64,000 nucleotides of DNA from Ovis canadensis (Eukaryota > Chordata > Mammalia > Artiodactyla > Bovidae): the NCBI RefSeq assembly GCF_042477335.2, contig NC_091248.1, forward strand, positions 118,634,501 to 118,698,500. Direction: 5' to 3'. The translations under genes were made by a program, and so were the position numbers. Positions 1 to 11,326 of the stretch are shown one piece after another. The first letter of the stretch is position 1; every line of letters begins with the position of its first letter. The notes below the pieces were generated by a model. That model searched no databases. It saw nothing but the letters and a program-made list of their open reading frames with translations, and was not told the origin of the DNA.

Positions 1-174
1 TGCAACCCCGTGGACTGTAGCCTACCAGGCTCCTCCGTCCATGGGATTCTCCAGGCGAGAGTACTGGAGTGGGTTGCCATTTCCTTCTCCAGGGGATTTT
101 CCCGATCCAGGGATCAAACCCAGGTCTCCCGCATTGCAGGCAGACGCTTTAACCTCTGAGCCACCACGGAAGCC
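1..174 (-). repeat. Bov-tA type SINE, antisense, cut by the window edge
   Basis: Read on the minus strand, this begins with the tRNA-like head (GGGCTTCC, then GGCTCAGAGGTTAAAGCGTC) and continues through the usual body. It is typical of ruminant tRNA/BovA SINEs. The 3' end lies outside the window. Confidence 0.9.
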
Positions 175-733
175 CATGAGTACTACCTCTATACTAGTAA
201 TGTATTCTTTTATATTCTTTGTACACAAACATGAGAAGTGAACACAAAGAAAGTTGAATTAGACCATATGATCATAAAATTATCTATAATGGTAGCACAG
301 GAAGGCTGCCTGTAGACAGAGGCACCAATTTAGATTTAAACTTTGAGGTCATCCTTAATCTTGTCTCTACAGGTTGTCTGACCATTGCTCTCAATTTGCA
401 GTACTATAGATAGCTTGTTTTCCACTAACTTTAGTAATAATTTTTATTTGCAGCTTTATCTGTTAAAAAAAAAAAAGAAACAATGTAAACTGGAACAGAT
501 CAGACTACTGCATATTTCAATTCTCTGAGAAACCATTTAAATTCTTTAAAAGCCACATGTGAGAACACAAGTAACATTTGTTGCAAAGGTATGGGCAAAG
601 GGAAATCACTTTCTGTCCTTCATTCAGCAGACTCTTGTTCCTCTGCCTTACAGGGGAACATGTGTAGCTAACTAGAAATTTCCAAAAACTGAGTTTGACT
701 CAGTTCCCAAGAAGACTTGGGAATTTGCTTTGT

Positions 734-985
734 TGTTGTTCTGTCACTAAGTTGTGTCCAGCTCTTTGCGACCCTGTGAACTGCAGCACACCAGGCTCCC
801 CTGTCTTCCACTATCTCCCTCAGTTTGCTCAAATTCACATCCATTGAGTCGGTGATGCCATCTAAACATCTTGTCCTCTGCCATCCCCTTCTTTTGCCTT
901 CCATCTTTCCCGGCATGGGGGTCTTTTCCAATGACTCGGCTCTTCACATCAGGTGGCCAAAGTACTGGAGCTTCAGCTAGAAATG
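734..985 (-). mobile_element. BovB LINE 3'-end fragment, antisense
   Basis: The plus strand reads as the reverse complement of the BovB 3' end, with the familiar segment GACTCTTTGCGACCC in slightly changed form followed by the 3' terminal part of the ORF. It is a 5'-truncated, diverged copy with stop codons in frame. Confidence 0.85.
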
Positions 986-1235
986 CAACTTTGGACACCT
1001 TCCCTTAGACCTACTAAATTGAAAATGGGGCCTGGGCCAAGCAGAAATCTGAAGTAACAAAGCGATCAGGGAAGTGATAAGGGTCTTATTTTCTGTAGGT
1101 AACTCTGATAAGTAGAACCCCACCCCCCATCCTCCCTCTCATCATCTCACTGACTTGGTCTCTTTCTCTTGAACAGAGTTATGAAGATTTAATTTTGGCA
1201 AGTCATAACGCATTTATGTGCAGCTGATGTGCACT

Positions 1236-1436
1236 TTCCATGTGGCTCAGTAGCAAGTGGTAAAGAATCCACTTGCCAACGAAAGAGACACCGTGGATCA
1301 GGAAGATACCCTACCTGGAGTAGACAATGGCAACCCACTCCAATCTCTGTCAGGAAAATCAAATGACAGAGGAGCCTCGTAGGCTACAGTCCAGGGATCA
1401 CACGAGTCAGAGAAGAGTCAGACAACACAGCTGGTA
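1236..1436 (+). repeat. Diverged Bov-tA type SINE
   Basis: This has the order of a Bov-tA element: a GTGGCTCAGTAG head, GGTAAAGAATCCAC, GGCAACCCACTCCA, GGCTACAGTCCA and a final AGTCAGACAAC. Many substitutions suggest an older copy. Confidence 0.8.
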
Positions 1437-4400
1437 CAGAGTAAGGGAAAGTGCCTAATTCCTAGGTTATCTATAGATGGAAGGTAGAATAGCAGGAAGT
1501 ATCCCACTTGTCCACTGGATTGAATGATGTATAGAAAAGAGATTCAGTCATATTTACTTAAAGCAGCCTTGAAGAAGGCTGCTTCCAACTGAAAGGTGAA
1601 AGGTTCTATTCAGATTACTGGCAAATATATACGTTCTGCGTAAAGGCAGAAAGAAAAAAAATAAGTAACATCTTGATAGGAAGAGCTGTAATTAGCAAGA
1701 TCCTCAAGTACCCAAGGGTTTCAGTCCAAAACAAAATGTAAGACTACAGTAGCAGGAAGTCAAATTCTAATTGTAATTAACCTAATTTCAACCGTTTTCA
1801 GGCTTAACAATCTAACAAGGTCTGAACTTTTGCACAACTTTAGGGCAGCTTTCTGCAAGCTTTGAAGCTGTCTGAGCACCACCTACACAAACCTTAGTTT
1901 CCCCTGAGATTTAAAACTTAAAACTAAATTTAAAAATGAGCACGTGTTCAGTAAGTAGCAATTGTATAACGTCTTTGCTGGTATTCATGTTCATCTCCAC
2001 ATCTCTCCTCTGTCCCGGCAGGCAATCACCCCAACTACATTTGTTTCCAAGGTACACACTTAACCAATCAGTTAAGAAAGACTAAGGCAACCAACAGGGA
2101 AAGATGACCTGGATGTCATGCCGTAAGATTTTAAACAACTGGAGTAATTTAGCCAGGAGAAGACAAAAGAGTAACCTCCGGCACTATTCCTGGCAAAGTA
2201 AACATATGTGGGAAGTTACATCATAAATCTGATTCAATGTAAGGACTGAGAACTAGAACTATTCAGCAATGGCATAAGCTCCTGAGATCCAGAACTAGCA
2301 GCACCAAAGGAACTCAAGCAGACACAAAATCACCTGATACTGTGACATCAACGGAAACTCTAGAATACAAGCCCTAACTAGTTACTGCCAAACACTGAGC
2401 ATTATTCTACAGGGGCGTGTGGTACATACCATCTGGGTTTCTGGTTTGTTTTTCATGCCTTTTTTTCTCTCAGTCTTCACAGTGATATCCCTCCTTGCCA
2501 ACCCATCTCTATGTCTAAGAGATTATGACATGATAGTGTAAGTTAAAACAGAAAGAGGAAAAAATGTCAACTCTTCCAAGAATTTCTCCCATTACAAAAT
2601 CAATCAAGACACAAGACTTTTCTTTTTTAAATGCCACCGCCAAAAGCCATCACCCAAATACATCTTGATGACATTCTCCAGGCTGAGCTTGCCTTTGTTG
2701 TTAAAGGCTGGGCCACAGGATTTCTAAGCTTCCTTCCGCCTTGAAGATTCCATGATGCCAACCAGACATTGTCCAGCAATAGAGACAAATACAACTGACT
2801 AGAATCCCTGACTGCTGTACCTCTTGGAAACCTAAGCACTTTTACCAAGATACATACAAGAAACCTCAACAGCTTACGGGGGTACAAGAGAACCAAACAA
2901 GACCCTCAAAGTACTTATAGGTAGGCATCTGGGATTGTTAATAGAAATTACAGAATATTAAGTAAGTTGGCAGTTAATCACTTAATCTGCTGTGACATTT
3001 CTTACTTTGTTATTTAATTCTTGACAAGTACATGTACCCTGGGCTTCCCTATTTCTCAAACCAGACTGTAAATTCCTGGTGTTTAAGAACCAGAGTTTAT
3101 TCTGCCTTTTATCTTCTAAAGGACCTGTACACAAAATATTTAGCAGTGTCTAAATTCAAAATTACAACTTGCAAGTTACAATTTCATTGTTTCAATCCCC
3201 CACATTCAGGAAAACTAGAAGCAATAGCATTTCTATTTTACAGAATTCCTCTAATAAAATTTATCAGAACAGCCTGGTGGGGGCAGCATAACACAGTTCT
3301 TTGGGAAAACTATATCTAGGTTTTTAAGCTGTGAAATTAACACAATGAGAGAGAATTTTTAAGAGAAATATTTAGAAAAGACTAACCAACAAGAAAATAC
3401 AGAGGATTCTGAGCAATTAAAAACAAATTTCCAACATCCAAACAACTTCTAAGGATTATACCCTTGAAGAAAATAGCCCTAGTCAAATTCCTAGATACAA
3501 GGGGAAAAGAGGCTCAAACTAGAACACAGCACTACCTTGATTTCTCTTCAAAGGACAGTTGACTATCAAACACAAAGCAAATATTTATAATACAGTGCAT
3601 TCCTGCCTTTCCTTCAACATCTAGCTCTGTGTCTACCATTGTAAGCACAAATACTTATTACAGAATAACTGAATGAGGTTAGTCCCAGAAAGATATACAT
3701 ACCAGACACTGAATAAAGCCCTATAGATAAAATGATAATATAGGGATCCTGTTCTCAAAAAGCTCAAAGTTTACAATAAATGAATGAATATATATCTGGT
3801 ATTCTCCTAGACAAAGCAGAAAGATTTTTAATAGATCATGTTAGTACTTAAAACAAACTGAAAGTAATGTCAAGTATTAAAACCCAAGACATCAATTAGT
3901 CTGTATTTTTTACTGGATAAGTCTCAAGTAAAAGCTATAGCTTGCTTTATATGAAAAACAACAATAGCCTGTCTAACTAACCCTGTATCTGATAAATATA
4001 TTAATCTATTAGGGTTCATGTGCAAGAAACTCATGCTGGTCCCGGAGTGATCTAGAATATTTCAGAAACTCAAAGATTTAAAGGTAGGCAAAGAGGAATT
4101 CATTAGTCTAGTGAGCTGTTTTGAATTCTAATGACACTGATAAGGAACTAGAAAAGGGGAAGTAGATCAGGGAAAAGTTTCTAACAGAGAGGAAAGTAAA
4201 GCGCAGAAGTGACAATGCATTCTCTGCAGACATGAGTTGAGCTCACACACAGACACAACAGGATAATAATGAGACAAGCAACATAAAGTAATGTCAAGCT
4301 AGTGATGGGTATTCAAAGCCAAACAATAACTGAGATTAGAGTCGGTGTGTATTGATAAAATTAAGGCCCTGCATGGAGTTCTTAAAGAATCCACACATTG

Positions 4401-5756
4401 ATTATTCTCAGTGCATGCAGACAGATTGGAACTGCAGGGTAAAAGGCTAGAAAATTCAAGAATATAAAGGTTACACTAGTTTATTTTAAAAGATTCAGCT
4501 AGCACATATAAATCAATTGCAGCACTGCAGAGAAAACAAATAACAGACTCAAAGATCTGGTTCCATGAATAGAAATTTTTAAATTCTCATTCTTTGGGAT
4601 ACTGCACAAGTATTCTCAGATCTACAGATAACTGAAAAAAGCTACCTGAAACAGCTTTTATGCTTTCTCTATCCCGTTATTGAAAATAATTAAGCTTACC
4701 ATTCATGTCTTAAATTTATCATATTAAGCACTGAGAACGCTTCACCCCTGTTAATACCAGGACAGTGAGTTCTGTATATTAAAAATATTTTCAAGTATTG
4801 ATATCTGGATATAAACTACCCCACCTAGGTGAATAACGGCGTTTCAACTGATTTTTTCAACCGACAGAAAAACAAATGCTTCTAGTCGCTTACTGATCAC
4901 TTAAGAAAAAAACTCAAGTACGACATCCAATTAAATGCCCTTATCTTAGACGCACAGCCACATGTCCGCATAACCGTCCTCTACTAATCACTTATTTTTT
5001 TCAAATATGTTCATCTGACATCCCAAACCCAAAACAAAATCCGTCTCCCTGCGGAGCGACGAGCTCCCCGACTCCCTTAAGACGCGTGGACTTGAAAACA
5101 AGACACCTTCCAGCCGGGGGAGAACGGGAATGCCAGTTCGTAACACCTACAGCGGTGGAGAAGACCCCCCGGGCCGGCACTCGGTTCGGAGACAAAGCTC
5201 AGAACCGCCCAGCCCGGTAACACACAAGAGTAGAAATCACAAAAGCTCCCGCTCCGGGCGGGGCCCGAGAGACCCGGGAAGACGTTACAAACGGATGACA
5301 CGGCTGCGGGGCCGGCGGCCGGGCCCCTCTTCTCGCCCGCGGGCCCGCGGCGGCGATCATCGGCCCGGCAGGACTGCGGGGAGGCGGGCTCCGGGCCACA
5401 CCGCCAAACCCCCTTTTGGAACCGGCGAGCTCGCAGGCCGGGGGTTGGGATGGGGGGATCGGCGACAATAAAAGGAAGGAGGAGTCAGCCCACCTCTCTC
5501 CCCGCGCGCGCCGCGCCGCTCGGCCCGGTGCGGGGAGGCGGCGGGCAGTGCGGCGGCTCCGCAGCGGGGCCGCGCGCCCGGGCCTCGGCGGCCGGCGGGG
5601 GTTGACGCAGCGCGGCGACCGCGGGGACCGCAACGCCGGCTCGGCTCCCACCTCTGCCCGCCCCCGCCCGGCCGCCCGGCCGCCCGGCCGCCCGCCCCCT
5701 TCCTCCGCGGTCTCGGTCCCCTCCCCGCGCCCGGCGCCGGCCGCTCTGCGTCTCAC

Positions 5757-5779
5757 CTGCAGGTGACCTGCTTAGTCCA

Positions 5780-5811
<32 letters not shown>

Positions 5812-5956
5812 CGCTGCCGCCTCCCCCGCCCCCCGCCCCCGGGGACAGCGAGGTGACTGCGGGGATAGGGGTGGGGGAGGCCGCTGCCGCCGCCGCCGCT
5901 GCCGCTCCTGCTCCTGATGGTGTGGCTGTTGTTCCGGGAGCTGCAGCCTCCGCCAT
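5757..5956 (-). CDS. MKRN1: MKRN1 coding exon 1 (makorin ring finger protein 1, N-terminus)
   Basis: This exon encodes the first 66 residues plus two bases of codon 67 of makorin-1, a RING-type E3 ubiquitin ligase that also binds RNA through CCCH zinc fingers. The ATG is at 5956-5954. The product starts MAEAAAPGTTATPSGAG, then has nine alanines (18-26), a Ser/Pro/Thr segment, six glycines (42-47), Ser-Asp, ten glycines (50-59) and WTKQVTC. C66 is the first Cys of the first CCCH finger, whose remainder lies in exon 2 outside the window. The exon ends TGC AG at 5757, followed by the donor GTGAGA. The low-complexity N-terminus followed by WTKQVTC matches MKRN1 as I remember it, and DENND2A as upstream neighbour supports this. 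The ten glycine codons are an uninterrupted GGC tract. Identification is by recognition. Confidence 0.93.
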
Positions 5957-5981
5957 TACTGTTTATCCCACACAGCAATGG

Positions 5982-5996
5982 CGCCGGAACTTCCGG
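5982..5996 (-). promoter_or_regulatory. MKRN1: Paired ETS-like motifs near the MKRN1 start
   Basis: The minus strand reads CCCGGAAGTTCCGGCGCC, giving one consensus ETS core (CCGGAAGT) and an overlapping inverted core (TTCCGG). Such sites are common at transcription starts of CpG-island housekeeping genes. The start itself cannot be located from sequence. Confidence 0.45.
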
Positions 5997-5998
5997 GA

Positions 5999-6004
5999 TC
6001 ACAT
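5999..6004 (-). promoter_or_regulatory. MKRN1: Minimal start-stop upstream ORF in the MKRN1 leader
   Basis: On the minus strand ATG at 6004-6002 is followed at once by TGA at 6001-5999, 42 nt before the MKRN1 ATG. If transcription starts upstream of 6004, this is a minimal uORF that could stall or recycle ribosomes. Whether it is in the mRNA depends on the start site, which is not visible here. Confidence 0.4.
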
Positions 6005-6177
6005 AATTCCGGTCCGGCCGCGGCGAGGAGAAGGCGGCCAGGCGACGGGTGGGGAGGGGAAGGACACTGAGGCGCCCGCTCGCTCGCCTCGGCCCCGGCG
6101 TCGCGTCGACGAGCGCTCTCGCCGGTCGAACTGCGGGGCCGGGGCCGAAGCAAACCCCGGCCCGCCCCCAGCGCCCT

Positions 6178-6230
6178 CTGATTGGTGGACGGGTCGGCTC
6201 CGCCCGGGAGGGGCGGGGCGAGGGCGGGCT
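6178..6230 (-). promoter_or_regulatory. MKRN1: CCAAT box (reverse ATTGG) with adjacent GC boxes upstream of MKRN1
   Basis: CTGATTGGTGG at 6178-6188 is an inverted CCAAT box, which reads CCACCAATCAG on the MKRN1 strand and fits NF-Y. The GGGAGGGGCGGGGCGAG stretch at 6207-6223 and GGGCGG at 6223-6228 fit Sp/KLF GC boxes. They lie 220-275 bp upstream of the ATG. Assignment is by motif only. Confidence 0.6.
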
Positions 6231-6250
6231 CCCCCAGGTGAGCGCCCACT

Positions 6251-6770
6251 CCCGCCCCACCTACTGCCCCCAGGTTCCACGCCTAGGGAACCACAGTCCT
6301 TATTTCAAGGGCACTCAGCTCAAGGAGTCCTTCCCAACAGAGGCTGGTGCAGTGGAGAGGTGCAACTGGGATTGGGGTTGGGGGGTCCTGGGTTTGAATC
6401 CAGACTTTCCTGTCTCTACTAGTTAACATAACTGTACGAACTTGGCCCGGATACCCATTCTCTCTAGCCTCAGTTTCCTTATCCTAGTAGGCTTTATAAG
6501 TGTGGCAATTCACTGAGCTTTTAGTGCCTGGCCAGACTAAACACTTAACAAATGTTCTCTCCTGTTCTTCCCGTTAGCGGTGTGATCTCTCAACCCAAGA
6601 GAAGAGCAACGTGGCTAAGCAGCGGCTGTGCAGTCCTTGTCTCCCTTAACCTCTGGCCATCTCTCATTCCTAACTACGTAGTTTTGAGCCAGTTAACTTA
6701 GTGTTCCTCCTCCCCTCTGTAAAATAAAAAATAATTTAAAAATGATAACAGGACCTACTCCCCAGAGAGT
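6251..6770. other. Intergenic flank upstream of MKRN1
   Basis: Base composition falls back to ordinary here. I see no gene and no repeat that I can name. Confidence 0.6.
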
Positions 6771-6970
6771 CTTCCCTGGTGGCTCAGATGGTAAAGAATC
6801 CTGCAATGGAGAAAACCTGGCTTCGGTCCCTGGGTTGGGAAGATCCCCTGAAGGAGGGCATGGCAAACCTCTCCACTATTCTTGCTGAGAGAATCCGAAT
6901 GGACAGGAGCCTGACGGGCCACAGTCCATAGGGTCGCAAAGAGTCCGACGCGGCTGAGCCACTAAGCACA
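6771..6970 (+). repeat. Bov-tA type SINE
   Basis: It starts CTTCCCTGGTGGCTCAGATG, the tRNA-like head, and ends with AGTCCGACGCGGCTGAGCC. The element is complete in outline with moderate divergence. Confidence 0.88.
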
Positions 6971-8183
6971 CCTCTCTGAAGCACAACATCTCTGAAGATG
7001 GCTGTGAAACTTATTAAAGTTCAAGTAAAACCCTTAACAGTGTGCTTCACACTACAATTTTAATAGATATTGAACAATAAAAGCTGTCTGAAATATCCCA
7101 GCTTCAAAGAGTTATTTCTAAAACTAGGAAAATTAAAAAGTATTTACTCTTACCTCCCCGTTAATGCCCCCGGTCCACTCAGATGCTGCATACTAAATCC
7201 TGACCGGTTTTCATAAGCCCTTAAATTTGCTTTTTCATATAATCTCTTTACTTTGAGAAAGTGAAAATCCATCCCACTGATAATCAGACCACAATGTACC
7301 CAACAGACACAAACAAGGACAGTGGCAAAGCCAACAAAAAACAATGTTTCCCTCAAGGCCACAGCATGGCTGCAAAATGACTGACAATTCCCTTCTGAGA
7401 AAATGCAGCATTTTTACTAATGACTTGCCCAGCCCCGCTTCATTTCTCCCTCCATTACCAAGTCCAAGCTCAATCTGCTTGCTGATGACAGGCCAATAAA
7501 CTGAGAGATGAGGTGTGGAGGCCAGGAATAGGAAAGTATCACCTGTGTACCACGGTGATAGCAGACTAGGTCCCTGAAACACCATCCTATGGGGGCCAGG
7601 ATGCCAGTTTCCTTTATAGAACAGAGAGAGACAAGAGGTGAGGAAGTAAAGTAGCTTTATCTTGCAAAATAGGAGGGGCTGTGTTAATCACTTTTTTTCT
7701 TGCAGCCATTGACAGGTGGGCATGGTCAGATTGTCTCCCAGTGAGTGGAACAAAGCCACTTTAGTTTACCTTTCAGCAGAGGGCAGGGTTCCCTGAGGCA
7801 GGCTATAATGTATGATTATAATAAGAGCAATGACAAGGTTTAAATCAAAGAATCAGATCCAACATGGAGTCAGACTTGGCTCTTCCCTGTTACCTGAGCA
7901 CGCAAAGATTTATAAGATACCCAGTTCCTACACTGCTGCACCTCACAACAGCACCCAGCCCAGAGCTGGTCCCTCCATCTGCTTGTGCTGTTATCCAAAA
8001 AGAGCTTCAATCCTGTGAGAAGCCCCTCCCTACTCCCTTTTCCAAGATGCCCACCTTCCTCCCCTATGTGGTCTCCCCTGCTGCAGCAAGTTAACCTCTT
8101 TGTTGGACTACAGGTGTGTTCCTGGTAGTTTTTATCTGTTAGGGTTCACCTGTTAAGTAACATTTTTCTTGGGGGGGGGGCAC
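6971..8183. other. Intergenic sequence without a recognised gene
   Basis: This contains short chance open frames on both strands, none with a recognisable domain or splice structure. A run of ten G at about 8171 begins the transition to the next repeat. Confidence 0.6.
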
Positions 8184-8286
8184 ATACTGCACTGCCTGAG
8201 GGATCTTAGTTCCCCCACCAGGAATTGAACCTGTGCCCCTACAGTGCAATTGCAGATTCTTAACTACTGCCCTGCCAGGGAAGTCT
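8184..8286 (-). repeat. CHR-type SINE, antisense
   Basis: On the minus strand it reads GACTTCCCTGGCAGGGCAG, then a tRNA-like B-box region (GGTTCAATTCCTGGTGG). This is the cetartiodactyl CHR pattern. Confidence 0.8.
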
Positions 8287-8356
8287 TTGCTCTATTTTTT
8301 ATTGCATAGTTTTCACCTTCTAATTACTGTAGAATTTGCCTTTTTTTTGTCTTTTT

Positions 8357-8383
8357 TTTGTTTGTTTGTTTGTTTGTTTGTTT
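8357..8383. repeat. (TTTG)n simple repeat
   Basis: Seven near-perfect TTTG units follow T-rich sequence. Confidence 0.9.
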
Positions 8384-8399
8384 TGGTCTGTTTCTCCTA

Positions 8400-8510
8400 G
8401 CTAGAATATAAGCTCTGTAAATCCAGAGATCTTTGCCTATTTTGTTCTGCTATATCACAAGTCTCTAGAACTGTGTGCAGCATATAGTAGTTGCTCAATA
8501 AAATGTTTGG
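8400..8510 (+). repeat. L2-like ancient LINE 3' end
   Basis: The wording AGAATATAAGCTCTGTAAA, then a run ending TAGTTGCTCAATAAAATGTTTG, matches the conserved L2 3' terminus. Confidence 0.6.
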
Positions 8511-9817
8511 GCTATGCGTGAAAGAATTCTCTGATGTTAGAAAAGTTACCACGCCTTGTTTCACCATCTATACCAATAGGAATAATGATGTTTTGTCTTA
8601 TAGGGAAACAAAACAGTCATTTCTTTCTCTGGGAGAACATTTTAGCACAAGGGCAATCCATGCATTTCTTCAAACACAAAACATTTATCAGTGAGTCTGC
8701 TGAGCCAGTGCTAACCAAACAGGTGATATAGGAATTATGAGCAAGTTTTAGCGCTTGAACATAGTAGCCATGTGACACTGGGCAAATTCCTGTCTTAATT
8801 AAGGCAGCTGAAGTAAGTCTAGTAGTACACCTTCCTTGTAAGTATTTAGTGAGTTTAAATACAGATATATATGGCTCAAGGAACAGTCCTGGATGTAGTA
8901 ACCACTAGGTAAGTATTTTCTATTGTTTTCATTGATGCTGTTATATGATAGCAAAAAGGGTTGCCAGATTTAGCAAATAAAAATATAGGATGTTCAGTTA
9001 AATTTGAACTTCAGATAAATAGCAAATTGAGTTTCAGTGTAAGTATAATTCCAAATATTGCATGGGATATATACATAAAGCATTTGCTGTTTGTCTGAAT
9101 TTCCATTACAACCTGGAATCCTATATTTTATCTGGCAGCCCTACATCAGAACAATACTTGGAGCTTTTCAAAGGCCTTTCGCCCACCTTGTCTGTTTTGT
9201 TTCACAATAAGTCTTTGAAGTTGGACAAGCACAGATGATGTTGCCCCTTTAAATATGAGAAGATGAAGTTGGAGACACACACAGAGATACTGTGTAGGAT
9301 CCCCCAGGCTGTGAGAGACGGAGGAGAGCTTGAATCTTGGGAATTTTAGCTGTGGGGCTAGTGTTCCTTCCCCTACTGGTACTCTTTGGCTCTCCCCCAG
9401 AGGAAATTTTTAATTTAAAAGGGAAGACTACAGAGTGGGAAGCAGAAGCAATCCCTCTTATTGGTGTTTGCTGAGTGCTACAAAATTTAAGAAAGTATAA
9501 GAGATACGGCTGGCATCCTGCCAAGCCAAGAGGACTCTATTGCTGTGAGCAGATCTACCTGATACTATGTTGCACAAACTTTGAGAATCTTAATGTCAAA
9601 AATCTACACCATAAACACCAATCTCAATCTTCCTATTATTTTCTTTCCAAAGGGAGTTTGAATAATGATTTGGTTCCTGTAAAAACACTTTATATCTTTA
9701 CATAAGTCAATGGTTCCCTGCTTTTTTCAGTCTAAGTATCCCTTCCTACAGTCTATGAATTATTTTGTATTAAATGCTTTGTTACTTTTTGGTTTATATA
9801 AAAAAGTTTTCTTGTAT
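8511..9817. other. Intergenic sequence without a recognised gene
   Basis: Several open frames of 60-90 codons occur here by chance, with no recognisable protein similarity. The segment ends at a CHR SINE. Confidence 0.6.
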
Positions 9818-9944
9818 GGGACTTCCCTGGCAGTCCAGTGGTTAAGACTCCATGCTTCCACTGCAAAGGGCATAGGTTCAGTCCCTACTGGGGAAACTAA
9901 GATCGCGCATGCCTTGTGTAGTGTGGCAAAAAAAAAAAAAAAAA
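9818..9944 (+). repeat. CHR-type SINE with poly(A)
   Basis: It starts GGGACTTCCCTGGCAGTCCA, has an intact B-box-like GGTTCAGTCCC, and ends in a run of 17 A. Confidence 0.88.
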
Positions 9945-10156
9945 CTACAGTAATACAGTAATGTGACTAAATATTTTTAAAAGTAGAAAAGGACATGACA
10001 AAGATTCTCTCCTTGACCACATTCAGCTCAGGACCCCCTAAACTTTTCTATGAGGCTTCAATTTTTCTTTGTCCACAATTTTAGCAAGAATTATCTTAAA
10101 TGGGTTTAGCCAGAATCCTCCATACTCTATATCTGATCCCCCTTCACATCTGATCA

Positions 10157-10360
10157 GGTCGTGGCTCAGATGGTAAAGCGTCTGCCTACAATGCTGGTGA
10201 CCCGGGTTCAATCCCTGGGTCAGGAAGATCTCCTGGAGAAGGCAATGGCAACCCACTCCAGTATTCTTGCCTGGAAAATCCCATGGACAGAGGAGCCTGG
10301 TAGGCTACAGTCCATGGGGTCGCAAAGAGTCAGACACGACTGAGCGACTTCCCTTTCAGA
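10157..10360 (+). repeat. Bov-tA type SINE
   Basis: It runs from GGTCGTGGCTCAGATGG through GACCCGGGTTCAATCCC to CACGACTGAGCGACTTCC. It is nearly full length with low divergence. Confidence 0.9.
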
Positions 10361-11250
10361 GGTTCAAAGGCTGCTTCTCAGGTTCTCGCCCTGTCTTATT
10401 CAAACTAGCCTCCCTCCCCAGGTCCCATGGTTCTCCTTCACTTGGCTTATACTGAGGGGATGTTGGCTTTGGGCTGATGGCCATGCCCGGGCTGAAGGCC
10501 CTGGAACTATAAGGGGTACAGGGAGGTGGAAACTCAACTCAGGGGAGAAGAAACATGGCCTGCCGCCCTCCTCCCTCCTTGACTCCTGAGTGCCACTATG
10601 CTCCTGAAAAGAAATGAGAGATTAGGAAAAGAATAACAAACAGGCATCCGGTCCCATCACTTCATGGCAAACAAAGGGGAAAAAGAGGAAGCAGTGGCAG
10701 ACTTTATTTTCTTTCACTTTCTTTCACTATCTCAGGTGATATCTCATGCCCTGGCTTGCCCTCACTAGGAATCCTGCTATGTCACTTTAGCCAGAATCCC
10801 AACCCTCCTTTCCTCTTAGAATGTTCCATCCAATTAACCCCCTCACCCATCATTCTGCTCCTTGGCTATAAATTGTTAACAATCTGTTAGTGCTTTGATT
10901 AATTTTATCTATGATATTTTGCACATGTGAGATTATGTCTGTAGGATAAATTCCTAGAACTGGCATTGCTGAGTCAAAGAGAATGGGGGTTAGTGACAGT
11001 CACAGGTTTGACGAAAGCATCTTCCAATATGCGGACCCACTGAGAATGTATAAGGACACTGCCTGCAAACACCCTCTCAAGCCAAAATAGCTATCAAACT
11101 TTGGGATATCAGCAATCAGGTGGGGAAACAACATTCCAGTGTAGGTTTTTTTTAAGTACAGTTTTAATTGTTATTTCTCTATTTTATTTTTTTTTCCTTT
11201 TTCTTTCTTTTTTTCAAACTTTGTGTGTGTGTTTGTTTTTTTCCTCCATG
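10361..11250. other. Intergenic sequence with a small BovB scrap
   Basis: There is no gene. Positions 10640-10715 carry a short BovB fragment (GGCATCCGGTCCCATCACTT, then GCAGTGGCAGACTTTATTTT) with internal changes relative to the complete copy at 12590-12660. Around 10920-11080 the text resembles an old LINE 3' end. Confidence 0.55.
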
Positions 11251-11251
11251 T

Positions 11252-11326
11252 CAGGCAACTTGCGTGATTTTAGTCCCTGACCAGGGATTGAACTCTTGCC
11301 TTTGGCAGTGAAAATACAAAGTCCTA
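11252..11326 (-). repeat. CHR-type SINE fragment, antisense
   Basis: A short piece with GACCAGGGATTGAACTC, the reverse of the tRNA-like B-box region. It abuts the BovB that follows. Confidence 0.6.

Larger units (their letters stand above)
1..5756 (-). other. MKRN1: MKRN1 intron 1 (partial)
   Basis: This is intronic sequence of MKRN1, starting at the donor at 5756-5755 and running out of the window. I looked for exon 2, which should encode the rest of the first CCCH finger and a second finger, and did not find it. The stretch is AT-rich apart from the CpG island at its 5' end. It holds a SINE at 1-174, a BovB fragment at 734-985 and a diverged SINE at 1236-1436. From 1440 to 5030 I see only ordinary intron sequence, with nothing I can name. 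Confidence 0.85.
5030..6250. promoter_or_regulatory. MKRN1: CpG island spanning the MKRN1 promoter, exon 1 and start of intron 1
   Basis: The stretch is very G+C rich with frequent CpG, in sharp contrast to the AT-rich flanks. It covers the MKRN1 start codon and extends about 700 bp into intron 1. It has long GGC/GCC runs and several chance open frames on both strands. No TATA box is seen near the start codon, so dispersed CpG-island initiation is expected. A divergent non-coding transcript on the plus strand is possible, but I see no evidence for a gene there. Confidence 0.9.

Noticed and set aside
5130..5766. Long overlapping open frames on both strands beside MKRN1 exon 1 (up to 185 codons)
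   Set aside because: They lie in the CpG island and are arginine/proline/alanine-rich products of GC-rich, stop-poor sequence. There are no domains or splice logic.
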